Assembly (NCBI RefSeq): GCF_021654775.1
Contig: NZ_AP025343.1
Coordinates: forward strand, 1,448,501 to 1,512,500
Direction of reading: 5' to 3'
DNA length: 64,000 nt
From: Paenibacillus azoreducens
Lineage (GTDB): Bacteria; Bacillota; Bacilli; Paenibacillales; Paenibacillaceae
Each line of letters starts with the position of its first letter. Position 1 is the stretch's first letter. Positions 25,626 to 38,395 of the stretch are shown here, piece after piece. The translations under genes and the position numbers were made by a program. The notes under the pieces are model-generated. The model was not told the origin of the DNA. It ran no database searches and was given only the letters and a program-made list of their open reading frames with translations.

Positions 25626-27332
25626 ATGAAATTCGATCTGAGCATTGTACCTTTCAGCCGGAGAGAGACCTTTCTCGCGGTGTCGCTCCTGCCTGAAGGA
25701 AAAAATAGACAAGAAGGCCTTTACCTTCGGACGGTCCGCGGCGGGGACGACAAGTTCGGAGAAGCATTCCGCATCGAACTGCTGGATTCGCACGGTACGC
25801 TGATCCTGTTCACGCCGGAGGCGTCACCTGAGGCAGTCAGGCTTAAGTCGCCCGCATCCGCCATCTTCGCGGAAATCTGCATTTCGGACAGCCGTACGGT
25901 CCGCTTCCGTTCGAAAGGCTGCGGCATCCGGCTGACCTTCATGCCGGCCGCTTACGATTATGCGTACGAAGTAAGCGAAGACAGCTGGGAGATGAACAGT
26001 TTTACCCATGAATGCCGCTTTATGCTGACACGACTGCTGGGTGGCATGAAGATGGAGGTACCATGGGACAAAATTAAAAGCTCGCGCGTCGTCGCCGAGT
26101 TCAATCCCGATCCGGACACGAATACCGCGGAGTTTGCCGTGGAGGAGTTTCGGACGGTATGGGAGCCGCGGGCTGCCTGGGAAACCTTTGACGAAGCCGT
26201 TCAGTCGGCGAAAGCGGATTTTGCTGCTTGGCTGGAGCGCAGCTTGTCCGTTCCCGAACGCTATAAGGAGGGACGGGAATTGGCGGCTTATATTACATGG
26301 TCCTGTCTCGTTCCGGCGGAAGGCTGCCTGACCAGGCCAGCCATGTATATGTCGAAGAACTGGATGACGAATATTTGGAGCTGGGATCACTGCTTTAATG
26401 CGATGGCCTTGGTACGGCATGACCCGAAACTCGCCTGGGACCAGTTCATGATCTTTTTCGACCGGCAGGATGAGAGCGGCCTTATCCCTGATTTTGTCAA
26501 CGACAAATACGAGCTGTGGAACTGCAACAAACCGCCGATTCACGGCTGGACGCTCGCCTGGATGATGCAGCGGACCGATTACATCAGGGAAACCCAACTG
26601 CGTGAGGTATACGGCCCGCTGTCCAAATGGACGAGATGGTGGTTCCGGTACCGCGACGGGGACGGAGACGGCATTCCGCAATATAACCACGGCAATGATT
26701 CGGGCTGGGATAACAGCACGGCGTTTAATAACGGAATCCCGATCGAAAGTCCGGATTTGGCCGCTTTCCTGATCATCCAGTCCGAACTGCTTGCCGAAAT
26801 CGCCGGTTTGCTTGGATTCGCGGAGGAATCCTCGGCCTGGAGGCGCCTCGCTGAGGATACGCTGACAAAAATGATCGCCCATTTTTGGCGGGACGGCAAA
26901 TTCATTTCCTGCCGCTCAGGCACGCATGAGCCGTCCGATGGCGACAGCCTGCTGCTGTTCATGCCGATCCTGCTCGGCAAACGGCTGCCTGATGAGATCC
27001 GCGCCGCGCTTCTTGCGGGACTGCGGGATGAAAACCGGTTCCTGACGGCAAACGGCTGGGCGACCGAAAGCGTAAGCAGTCCATACTATACGTCGGACGG
27101 ATATTGGCGCGGTCCGATATGGGCTCCTTCGACGATGCTGCTGGTGGAAGGCGCGGCTGCAGCCGGCGATCTCGAGCTCGCGCGCGAAGTATCGCGCCGC
27201 TTCTGCAGCATGCTGAACCGCAGCGGCATGGCGGAAAATTTCGATGCCTTGACCGGCGAAGGCCTCCGTGACAGAGCATTTACATGGACGTCAAGCGTAT
27301 TTCTTATTCTGGGGCATGAGTATACAACCTAA
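25626..27332 (+). CDS. GH63-type (alpha/alpha)6-barrel glycoside hydrolase
   Basis: This 568-aa enzyme lacks a signal peptide, so it acts on an imported oligosaccharide. It has an N-terminal beta-domain of about 200 residues and a helical barrel with WSWDHCFN (about residue 252), SGWDNS (about 360), YWRGPIWAPS and AENFDALTGEG (about 536). These match the GH63/YgjK and mannosylglycerate-hydrolase-like group; the Asp of SGWDNS and the Glu of AENFD would be the catalytic acids by analogy. The ATG follows GAAGGAGAG. It is monocistronic, between two terminators. Specificity is unknown. Confidence 0.82.
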   Translation: MKFDLSIVPFSRRETFLAVSLLPEGKNRQEGLYLRTVRGGDDKFGEAFRIELLDSHGTLILFTPEASPEAVRLKSPASAIFAEICISDSRTVRFRSKGCGIRLTFMPAAYDYAYEVSEDSWEMNSFTHECRFMLTRLLGGMKMEVPWDKIKSSRVVAEFNPDPDTNTAEFAVEEFRTVWEPRAAWETFDEAVQSAKADFAAWLERSLSVPERYKEGRELAAYITWSCLVPAEGCLTRPAMYMSKNWMTNIWSWDHCFNAMALVRHDPKLAWDQFMIFFDRQDESGLIPDFVNDKYELWNCNKPPIHGWTLAWMMQRTDYIRETQLREVYGPLSKWTRWWFRYRDGDGDGIPQYNHGNDSGWDNSTAFNNGIPIESPDLAAFLIIQSELLAEIAGLLGFAEESSAWRRLAEDTLTKMIAHFWRDGKFISCRSGTHEPSDGDSLLLFMPILLGKRLPDEIRAALLAGLRDENRFLTANGWATESVSSPYYTSDGYWRGPIWAPSTMLLVEGAAAAGDLELAREVSRRFCSMLNRSGMAENFDALTGEGLRDRAFTWTSSVFLILGHEYTT

Positions 27333-27344
27333 AACGCGGAAACC

Positions 27345-27390
27345 GCACTTCCCCTGCTTTTTTTGAAAAGCGTCAAGGGGAAGTGCTTTT
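27345..27390 (+). terminator. Rho-independent terminator after the GH63-type gene
   Basis: GCACTTCCCC pairs with GGGGAAGTGC and TTTT follows. It lies 12 bases after the stop. Confidence 0.85.
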
Positions 27391-27404
27391 CCCGTTTCTT
27401 TGAA

Positions 27405-27750
27405 GATTATAGAATCCATAAGTCTCAGCAGAGCTTATAGATTCTATTATCGCAAGAAAAACATCCGCTTAACGCGGTCTGTCTTCTTTTAAAGTACGTC
27501 GATAGACGTTTTTCTTAAGATTATAGAATTTATAAATTTTCTTGCTACGCTGAACAATTCTATAATCGCAAGAAAAACATCCGCTTAACGCGGTCTGTCT
27601 TCTTTGAAAGTACGTCGATAGACGGTTTTCTTAAGATTATAGAATTTATAAATTTTCTTGCTACGCTGAACAATTCTATAATCGCAAGAAAAACATCCGC
27701 TTAACGCGGTCTGTCTTCCTAGAAAGTACGTCGATAGACGTTTTTCTTAT
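27405..27750. repeat. Three tandem copies of a 114-116 bp dyad-rich element
   Basis: Copies lie at 27405-27518, 27519-27634 and 27635-27750. Each begins GATTATAGAAT, forms a hairpin with ATTCTATAATC, then reads CGCAAGAAAAACATC, a variable core with AACGCGGTCTGTCTTC and AAAGTACGTCGATAGACG, and ends TTTTTCTTA. The second and third copies are nearly identical and the first differs mainly in the hairpin arm. Related copies lie at 23948-24053 and 56504-56737. The rest of 27333-27909 holds only a terminator and the promoter region of the next gene. Confidence 0.9.
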
Positions 27751-27909
27751 CGGCTTCCGATAAAGGTTCACCCTCCTATTTCACAATGGGTATGGGTAAA
27801 AATTCGCAATGTTGTAAGCGGTACCATCCAAATAATGTGTTTTCATCTATTCAAGGCCCGTCCGTGCTAAAATGCATATATACGCAACCGCATGTGGGGT
27901 GAACAATGT

Positions 27910-29637
27910 ATGAAATTCCAGTGGCTTCAGCAGTTTTATCGCCGCATTTTCTCCGGTTCTTATCGAAGCATCCGGACCAAACTGTTGTTTTCTTTTCTCG
28001 TTGTAACCCTTATTCCGCTGCTCTCCCTTGGGGCGGCATCTTATTATCAATCGGCTAAAACCATTAATTCGCAGTTCGGCAAATACGGTGAAAATGCCGT
28101 GGCCCAACTGGATCAGCAAACCAATTCGGCTCTCAGCCGGATGAAGCAGATGAGCGAAACGATCTATTCGTATTTGCTGGATCCGGCCCATAACGATCTG
28201 GGAAATCGTGTACCTGTTACCTACAATGAAATTATCGAAAAAAACGATTTTGAGGCTTTGCTTAAATCCATGCGCACCGAACAGACCGCAGGAATCTACA
28301 TTATTACCCCTTCCGGTTATTATTACGGGGAGAACAATCTGGATATCGCGAAGCTGGATAGCATTCCCTCCTGGAAAATGAAGCCGGCTTCATGGGAGGG
28401 GACGTATTGGCTCGGATTTTATCGGCAGGATCATGCGATGCGCAGCGACAGCAATATCGGCCAGCCGGTTCTCGGGCTTGCGGTGCCGATTCACAATTCG
28501 CACGGGCCTCAGGATGGCAGCATCATTTTGATCGAAGAAAAAGCCGGCGATTTGCTGCATATGTTCCGGATGTTTGAAGAAGACACCAATGCCCGATTGT
28601 TGATTAAGGCACCTGATGGAAGAGTCATTTATAAAAGCGATCTTGCATTTACGCCCAAAGACAGCGATATTGTGTGGGACCGGACGCTCGGCGTCAGTCA
28701 GTGGACCTTGGAAGCAAGGCTTCCGGCCAAAGAATTTTACCGGCCGTCGGGAATCATACGGTCCAATACGATTGTGGTGGCCTTCATTTCATGTTTGTTC
28801 GCTTTTGGCCTTGCTTATATTTTTTCTTCGCATTTTACGGCCCGAATCCGCTCGCTGAAGGACTCCATGCAAAAGGTCAGCTTCGGCAAGCTGGACACCC
28901 GGATGCCGATTGAAGGCGGGGATGAACTCGGAAGCCTTGATATGAGCTTTAACCGGATGGTAAGCAGGGTGCAGACGTTGATCCGGGAAGTGGAGCTAAG
29001 CGAGCGGCTGAAAAAAGAAGCCGAACTCAAGGCTTTCCATTACCAGATTAACCCGCATTTGCTGTTTAACACGTTGAATTCGATCCAGTGGAAGGCCCGG
29101 CTTGAAGGGGCCGAGGACATCCGCCAAATGCTGTATCATCTGACAATGGTGCTGGAGGGCAATCTCGATATTTCGCAGGAACTCATTTCTCTCGGCAGGG
29201 AGCTGCGCATGATTGAGCATTTCTTGAAGATCCAGGAGATCAGATATGGTCCCGTTTTCCGCTATGAACTGCACTGCGGGGAAGCGCTGAAAGAGTATCT
29301 GATTCCGCGGATGACGCTGCAGCCATTGTTCGAAAATATATTTTTTCACGGCTTCACCGACGGCATCGGCGTTATTGAGCTGGATATCCGCGAGGATCAG
29401 GAAGAACTTCTGCTTACTTTGAGGGATGACGGTTCAGGCATTTCGGAGGAAAAGCTGCAGCGATTGTTTGTCCCGGGTCCAAAGCGCAGCGGGCGCGGAG
29501 GGCTGGGCGTCCAGAACGCAGACCAGAAGTTTAAGCTGCATTTCGGCCCGCAGTATGGGCTTACGGTACATTCGACAAAGGGTGAGGGCACAACCATTTT
29601 CATCCGTTGGCCCAAAAAGGAGGAGCGCTTCCGATGA
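27910..29637 (+). CDS. YesM-type sensor histidine kinase
   Basis: This 575-aa membrane kinase has one membrane helix near residues 20-45, an extracellular sensor region to about residue 290, a second helix, a HAMP linker (RMPIEGGDELGSLDMSFN), the His_kinase block FHYQINPHLLFNTLNSIQ with the phospho-His, and a C-terminal ATPase domain (DDGSGIS, GGLGVQN). This is the family that partners AraC-type regulators and senses sugars. The start is the ATG eight bases after GGGGTG; the ATG 18 bases earlier has no site. Its stop overlaps the regulator start (ATGA). Confidence 0.9.
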   Translation: MKFQWLQQFYRRIFSGSYRSIRTKLLFSFLVVTLIPLLSLGAASYYQSAKTINSQFGKYGENAVAQLDQQTNSALSRMKQMSETIYSYLLDPAHNDLGNRVPVTYNEIIEKNDFEALLKSMRTEQTAGIYIITPSGYYYGENNLDIAKLDSIPSWKMKPASWEGTYWLGFYRQDHAMRSDSNIGQPVLGLAVPIHNSHGPQDGSIILIEEKAGDLLHMFRMFEEDTNARLLIKAPDGRVIYKSDLAFTPKDSDIVWDRTLGVSQWTLEARLPAKEFYRPSGIIRSNTIVVAFISCLFAFGLAYIFSSHFTARIRSLKDSMQKVSFGKLDTRMPIEGGDELGSLDMSFNRMVSRVQTLIREVELSERLKKEAELKAFHYQINPHLLFNTLNSIQWKARLEGAEDIRQMLYHLTMVLEGNLDISQELISLGRELRMIEHFLKIQEIRYGPVFRYELHCGEALKEYLIPRMTLQPLFENIFFHGFTDGIGVIELDIREDQEELLLTLRDDGSGISEEKLQRLFVPGPKRSGRGGLGVQNADQKFKLHFGPQYGLTVHSTKGEGTTIFIRWPKKEERFR

Positions 29638-30821
29638 ATACAGCAAAGAAAATCAAAGTGTTGATCGTTGATGATGAAAGCATTGTACGCAAGGGACTGC
29701 GTTCAACCGTATCTTGGGAGAAGTTCGGCATGGAGGTTGTCGCCGATGCGCCTAACGGCCTCAAAGCCTGGGAGGCTTTTCTCGAACACCGTCCCGAAGT
29801 GGTCATAACGGATATTGTCATGCCGGAAATGGACGGGATTGAGTTGTCCCGCAAGGTGAAAGAGGCGGCCAAGGATACCAAGATCATTTTGCTCAGCTGT
29901 CACCGGGATTTCGAATATGCGCAGCAGGGAATCCGCCTCGGAGCTTCGGGTTATCTGCTGAAAACAGCTTTTGAAGACGAAGAGCTGGAGGAAATGCTCG
30001 GAAAGTTCGAACGGGAACTGACGGCACCGGTTTCCGCGGCTCCCCAGGATGGAGAAAGACTCGAAACGCTGCTTTTTGCCTGGCTTAATGGGCATAACGA
30101 CAAGTTTGCTTCAGAGTTCGCCCAGCTTCATAAAGACCAGTGGCATTATGGCGGGCAGCCTCTGCATATCTACCTGATCCGAACGGCTGAATGCGATTTA
30201 TCCTGGGGCGAGCTTGTGAGGGCAGCCGCTCAAAACGAGCGCTCTATCACCGAAGGGTCTCTCATTCCTTATGGGGAAGAATACTGCTATTGGGTTGTGC
30301 CCGATACGCTGCGCGAAGCGGCCGACGGCCTGCTTGTCGAGTGCAAAAGCAAATGCGGCAAGCTGCAGTGGAGCCGCCGCGGTTCTTTAATGCACAGCGA
30401 TGATTTGAAAGAGGCGTTCCAGGCGCTGCATAAAGAAGCGGAGTTGGAACGAATCTATGGAGTGTCGGGAGAGGACTGGCCCGAGCCGATTTGGAAAGCG
30501 GTCCACCTGCTTCATGCGAATCCTGCAGCCGACTGGTCGGCAAGCGATTTGGCGGAAGAGGTCGGCCTCAGCCGCAGCCACTTCTCCATTTTGTTCAAGA
30601 AGGCGGTTGGCGACAGCTTTATTGCGTTCCAATACAAGCGGAAGCTGCGTCTGGCATCCGGGCTGCTGCGAGACACGGCGCTAACGATGCAGGAGATAGC
30701 CGAGCGGACAGGGCTTGGCGACAGCAAATATTTCAGTAAATGGTTCAAGCGTTGTACCGGACAGACGCCTAGCCATTACCGATCAGAGCAACAAAAGGGG
30801 GACGTATCCCGAACAAATTGA
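29634..30821 (+). CDS. YesN-type response regulator with AraC DNA-binding domain
   Basis: This 395-aa regulator has an N-terminal receiver (VDDESIVRKG, phospho-Asp in ITDIVMPEMDG, Lys in LLKTAFED), a middle segment, and two C-terminal AraC helix-turn-helix motifs (SASDLAEEVGLSRSHFSILF and LTMQEIAERTGLGDSKYFSK). The ATG has AAGGAGGAG upstream and overlaps the kinase stop. By context it should activate the importer and beta-galactosidase genes just downstream. Confidence 0.9.
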   Translation: MNTAKKIKVLIVDDESIVRKGLRSTVSWEKFGMEVVADAPNGLKAWEAFLEHRPEVVITDIVMPEMDGIELSRKVKEAAKDTKIILLSCHRDFEYAQQGIRLGASGYLLKTAFEDEELEEMLGKFERELTAPVSAAPQDGERLETLLFAWLNGHNDKFASEFAQLHKDQWHYGGQPLHIYLIRTAECDLSWGELVRAAAQNERSITEGSLIPYGEEYCYWVVPDTLREAADGLLVECKSKCGKLQWSRRGSLMHSDDLKEAFQALHKEAELERIYGVSGEDWPEPIWKAVHLLHANPAADWSASDLAEEVGLSRSHFSILFKKAVGDSFIAFQYKRKLRLASGLLRDTALTMQEIAERTGLGDSKYFSKWFKRCTGQTPSHYRSEQQKGDVSRTN

Positions 30822-30876
30822 CACCCCCCTGCCAAATTCGAACAAAATCACAACAACATTCGAATAGATGAACGTT

Positions 30877-30916
30877 TTGAACCGCTTTCATAAGAGTTAC
30901 GATGAAAGCGGTTCAA
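30877..30916. promoter_or_regulatory. Perfect 15-bp inverted repeat before the sugar-importer operon
   Basis: TTGAACCGCTTTCAT (30877-30891) and its exact complement (30902-30916) flank ten bases, 38 bases upstream of the binding-protein start. It is either the terminator of the kinase-regulator operon, though there is no solid T run, or an operator or attenuator for the importer genes. Confidence 0.6.
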
Positions 30917-30953
30917 TTATTACTACACCTCATTTAACAGGGGAGCTGACAAT

Positions 30954-32219
30954 ATGAAAAAGAGAATTTCACTCATTGTCCTTGCAGCAACGATGATGGC
31001 ATCCGTACTGTCCGCTTGCGGCGGCAGCGGCGGAGATAGCGGAGCAAGCCAGGGAGACGGTGGATCAAACCAGAAGACGCTTCGCTTTGCAACCTGGGAC
31101 ACGGGAGACACGCTCAAGATCGAACAGGATATTGCCAAGAAATTTGAAGCAGAGCACCCCGGTACGAAGGTACAGGTGGAGGCTTACGCAGACGGGTTTG
31201 ACCAGAAGCTGGCTGCCGGTTTTGGGGCCGCGAATCCGCCGGATGTGATGTACATGTGGGACTTCCCGACCTATCATCAATCGCTGGAACCGCTAGACAA
31301 CTATGCAAATAAGGATCAGGATCTCAAAATAGATGATTTTTACAAAGGATTGTTTAACTACGGCAAAATCGACGGAAAGCTATACGGCATTCCGGCCGGT
31401 TTTACGACACGCGTCGTTTACTATAACAAAAAGATGTTTGATGCGGCGGGCGTTCCTTATCCTAAAGACGGATGGACCTGGGACCAATTCCAGGAAATCG
31501 CCCAAAAGCTGAGCGACAAATCCAAGAAGCAATACGGCTTTGGAGTTCGGGCCGAAAACGACACCTATGACCTGCAAGGACTTGTATGGAGCAACGGCGG
31601 CTCTTTTATTTCTCCTGACGGCAAAACGATCGACGGCTACATGAACAGCAAGGAAACGGCTGAAGCGATCCAAATGTTCGGGGATATGGTGAAAAACGGT
31701 TCCGCGGTTCTGACAGGCGGAAAAGGGCAGCAGAGCGGGGACGACATTTTCAAAGCCGGCAAAATCGCCATGTGGGAAAGCGGCATCTGGCCGCTCGAAT
31801 CATTTAGAAAAGCGGGAATCGACGTCGGCACCGTGGAAATGCCTGCCTTCCAGGGCAAACCGGTGAAGGGCGTGCTGGCCGAGTCGGCGCTGTCCATTGC
31901 CAAAGATTCCAAGCAAAAAGATCTCGCATGGGAGTTCATCAAATTTTATGTATCCGACGCATCGATTAAAATGCGCGTAGCCGACCTGCCCGTCCGCCAA
32001 AGCGTCGTCACCGAGCTGAAAAAGGACCAGGATCCGCTCTACAAGCCTTACTACACGATGCTTGAACGTTCGGACAACACGCCTGCCTTCCTGCTGAATC
32101 CGAAATGGAACGAAGTGAACCGCCAGCTGTCCGCAGCGGTCGAATCGGTCATGCACGGCGGCAATGCCCAAGAGGTACTGAACCAGGCCGTCAAGGATAG
32201 CGAAAGGTATCTGAAATAA
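30954..32219 (+). CDS. Sugar ABC transporter substrate-binding lipoprotein
   Basis: This 421-aa lipoprotein has the lipobox LSACGG after a short signal peptide and a type-1 solute-binding fold: LRFATWDTGDTLK start, PDVMYMWDFPTY, KLYGIPAGFTTRVVYYNKKMF and WEFIKFYV. The ATG is preceded by AGGGGAGC. It heads the importer-permease-permease-lacZ set, so a beta-galactoside or galacto-oligosaccharide is the likely ligand (inference from the neighbours). Confidence 0.88.
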   Translation: MKKRISLIVLAATMMASVLSACGGSGGDSGASQGDGGSNQKTLRFATWDTGDTLKIEQDIAKKFEAEHPGTKVQVEAYADGFDQKLAAGFGAANPPDVMYMWDFPTYHQSLEPLDNYANKDQDLKIDDFYKGLFNYGKIDGKLYGIPAGFTTRVVYYNKKMFDAAGVPYPKDGWTWDQFQEIAQKLSDKSKKQYGFGVRAENDTYDLQGLVWSNGGSFISPDGKTIDGYMNSKETAEAIQMFGDMVKNGSAVLTGGKGQQSGDDIFKAGKIAMWESGIWPLESFRKAGIDVGTVEMPAFQGKPVKGVLAESALSIAKDSKQKDLAWEFIKFYVSDASIKMRVADLPVRQSVVTELKKDQDPLYKPYYTMLERSDNTPAFLLNPKWNEVNRQLSAAVESVMHGGNAQEVLNQAVKDSERYLK

Positions 32220-32276
32220 ACACGTACAGTCCGAGTTGAAAAAGTTAACATCCTTTTGTAGAAAGAAGGTTAGGAG

Positions 32277-33262
32277 ATGGCTCAAACCTACCTGCAGCAT
32301 ACACGGGAACAGTCAGCCGCCCTTAAGCCCTCGAGAAAACGCAGATGGGGCGGGGCTGCTCCCTACCTCTTCATCTTTCCTTGGATCTTCGGGTTTATCG
32401 TTTTCACGTTAGGGCCGCTGCTGTTCTCTCTGATCATTTCGTTTTTTGATTGGCCGATTGTCGGCAAGGTCACGTTTATCGGTGTGGATAATTATGTTCA
32501 GATGTTTACGAATGATCCGATGTTCTGGAAATCCCTTTTCGTTACCTTGAAATTTGCAGCTTTGTTCGTTCCGCTCAATATTATCATCGCGCTGGGACTC
32601 GCCATGCTCCTGAATCAAAAAGTACGCGGGAGCGCGATATTCCGCACCGCCTTCTATTTGCCTTCGGTCATCTCGGGCGTAGCGCTCGCCATGATCTGGT
32701 CTTGGGTATACAGCGGGGATTACGGGATTCTGAATTACTTCCTGTCGCTCTTTGGCATCCAAGGTCCCGATTGGCTGAATGATACGAAATGGTCGCTTGT
32801 GGCGATGGTGGTCGCGAGCCTGTGGGGCCAAGGTTCGATGATGCTGATTTTTTTGGCGGGGCTCAAAGGCATTCCAAAGGATTTGTACGAATCGGCTTCC
32901 ATCGACGGCGCGGGTAAGATCCGCCAATTCTTCAGCGTGACGATCCCGATGATTACGCCAACGATTTTATTCAATCTGATTACATCCATTATCGCGGCAT
33001 TCCAGCAGCTGACTTTGGCCTTATTGCTGACGGGAGGCGGGCCGCTGAAGTCCACGTATTTTTATGCCATGTACATGTACGAAAACGCATTCAAATATTT
33101 CAAAATGGGTTATTCCGCCGCAAACGCCTGGTTTATGTTCCTGATCGTGCTTGTGCTGACGTTCCTCGTCTTCAAGTCATCGGAAGCGTGGGTATTCTAT
33201 GAAGGCGAAATGAAAAAGAATTCACAGAAGAAGCTGAAAGCCGGAAAAGGGGGGCAGACCGG

Positions 33263-33266
<4 letters not shown>
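32277..33266 (+). CDS. Sugar ABC transporter permease, MalF type
   Basis: This 329-aa inner-membrane permease has about six hydrophobic helices after a basic N-terminus and an EAA loop DLYESASIDGAGKIRQFF ending IPMITPT. It starts after AAGGTTAGGAG and overlaps the next permease by four bases (ATGA). There is no ATPase gene in this operon, so it must borrow an ATPase, possibly the MsmK-like one at 8486-9559. Confidence 0.9.
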
Positions 33267-37205
<3,939 letters not shown>

Positions 37206-37216
37206 GGAGGAGAACC

Positions 37217-37999
37217 ATGCTAAATGCACAGGATGTTTTAAATTTATCCGGCAAGGTGGCGGTTATTACAGGCGGGGCTTCAGGGATTGGCCTTGCTACT
37301 GCCGAGCTGCTGGCGGATTTCGGAGCACATGCGGCATTGATCGATATTAATGAGGAAGCGGGCGAGAAAGCGGCCGCGGCCATACGGGCCAAAGGGGGGC
37401 AGGCCAGCTTCTACCGCTGCAACGTCACCTCGGCCGCGGATTGTGAACGCGTCGCCTCGGAGATCGCTTCCGCTCAAGGAGGCATTCACATCCTGTTTAA
37501 TAATGCAGGCGTGATCCGCCGCAAAACGGTAACCGAACTGGAAGAAAAAGATTGGGACCTGGTATTGGACGTATCGCTTAAAGGCGTTTATCTGCTCTCC
37601 AAGTACGTGATCCCGATTATGGAGCAAGGCGGAGGCGGCAGCATCATCAACACGGGTTCCGGTTGGGGCCTGAAGGGCGGAGACCGTGCCGCAGCCTACT
37701 GTGCGGCCAAAGCCGGTGTCGTCAACCTGACCAAAGCGATGGCCATCGATCATGGTCCGGCTAACATCCGCGTCAACTGCGTATCGCCTGGCGATACGGA
37801 TACGCCGCTCTTGCGCGACGAAGCTAAGCAGCTGCGGCAGGACGAGGCGGCATTCCTCGTCGCCTCCGCGGGCGGACGGCCGCTGGAACGCCTCGGAACG
37901 CCTCGCGATATCGCGAACAGCGTATTATTCCTGGCGAGCGACCTTTCTTCCTGGGTGACCGGAAGCGTGCTTGTTGTAGACGGAGGCGGTATTGCTTAG
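37217..37999 (+). CDS. Short-chain dehydrogenase/reductase
   Basis: This 260-aa NAD(P)-dependent oxidoreductase has the cofactor motif TGGASGIG (residues 18-25), NNAG, catalytic Ser in NTGSGWG and Tyr161/Lys165 in AYCAAKAG, and the end VTGSVLVVDGGG. An Asp after the second strand (LIDIN) favours NAD over NADP. The start is the ATG after AGGAGGAG. Only 11 bases separate it from lacZ, so it is likely part of the same operon and may oxidise a released sugar or polyol (inference). Confidence 0.9.
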   Translation: MLNAQDVLNLSGKVAVITGGASGIGLATAELLADFGAHAALIDINEEAGEKAAAAIRAKGGQASFYRCNVTSAADCERVASEIASAQGGIHILFNNAGVIRRKTVTELEEKDWDLVLDVSLKGVYLLSKYVIPIMEQGGGGSIINTGSGWGLKGGDRAAAYCAAKAGVVNLTKAMAIDHGPANIRVNCVSPGDTDTPLLRDEAKQLRQDEAAFLVASAGGRPLERLGTPRDIANSVLFLASDLSSWVTGSVLVVDGGGIA

Positions 38000-38044
38000 G
38001 ACAGTTATTTCTTTTAGAGCTAAAGCGTTTTGAACACGCACTTC

Positions 38045-38367
38045 TATATAAGTTGAACTAAAGAAAAGCATAAGGAATAGGCAAGAGGGTTCAATATTCT
38101 AATGGAGAACCATTTTAGAATATTGAACCTAGGAGAAAGATTTACGGAGAAGCTAAAAGCTTTTTGAAAAAAAGCTGCTTCGGAAGCATATGCTTCGTTC
38201 GCCTAAAAGCTTTCCGTAGGAAAGCTAGCATCGTAAGCATACGCTTTGTGATCGGATTTCAACCATGAATTTAGTATAAATCAAAGAAATCTGGGAGCGG
38301 GCAGCGATCGAAAGAACATTTCACCCGACTGCCTGCATCCGTGCAAATCATTGGTTCAACTTATATA
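38045..38367. repeat. AAGTTGAAC/GTTCAACTT-bounded element, long form
   Basis: A 323-bp non-coding element has the inverted ends TATATAAGTTGAAC and GTTCAACTTATATA. Inside are an 18-base-arm hairpin (GGTTCAATATTCTAA with its complement, about 38089-38131) and two related blocks with GGAAGCATATGCTTCG and GTAAGCATACGCTTTG. The right end reads, in reverse, like the 101-bp element at 19594-19694. There is no coding potential, so it is MITE-like in form. It fills the gap between the SDR gene and the GcvPA-like gene. Confidence 0.8.
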
Positions 38368-38395
38368 GTTTACCACACGAACGGAGGCGATCCAT

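Noticed and set aside
38045..38367. Riboswitch or T-box leader for the GcvPA-like gene
   Set aside because: The glycine riboswitch core was not recognisable, and the segment has inverted ends shared with an element at 19.6 kb, so a dispersed repeat explains it better.
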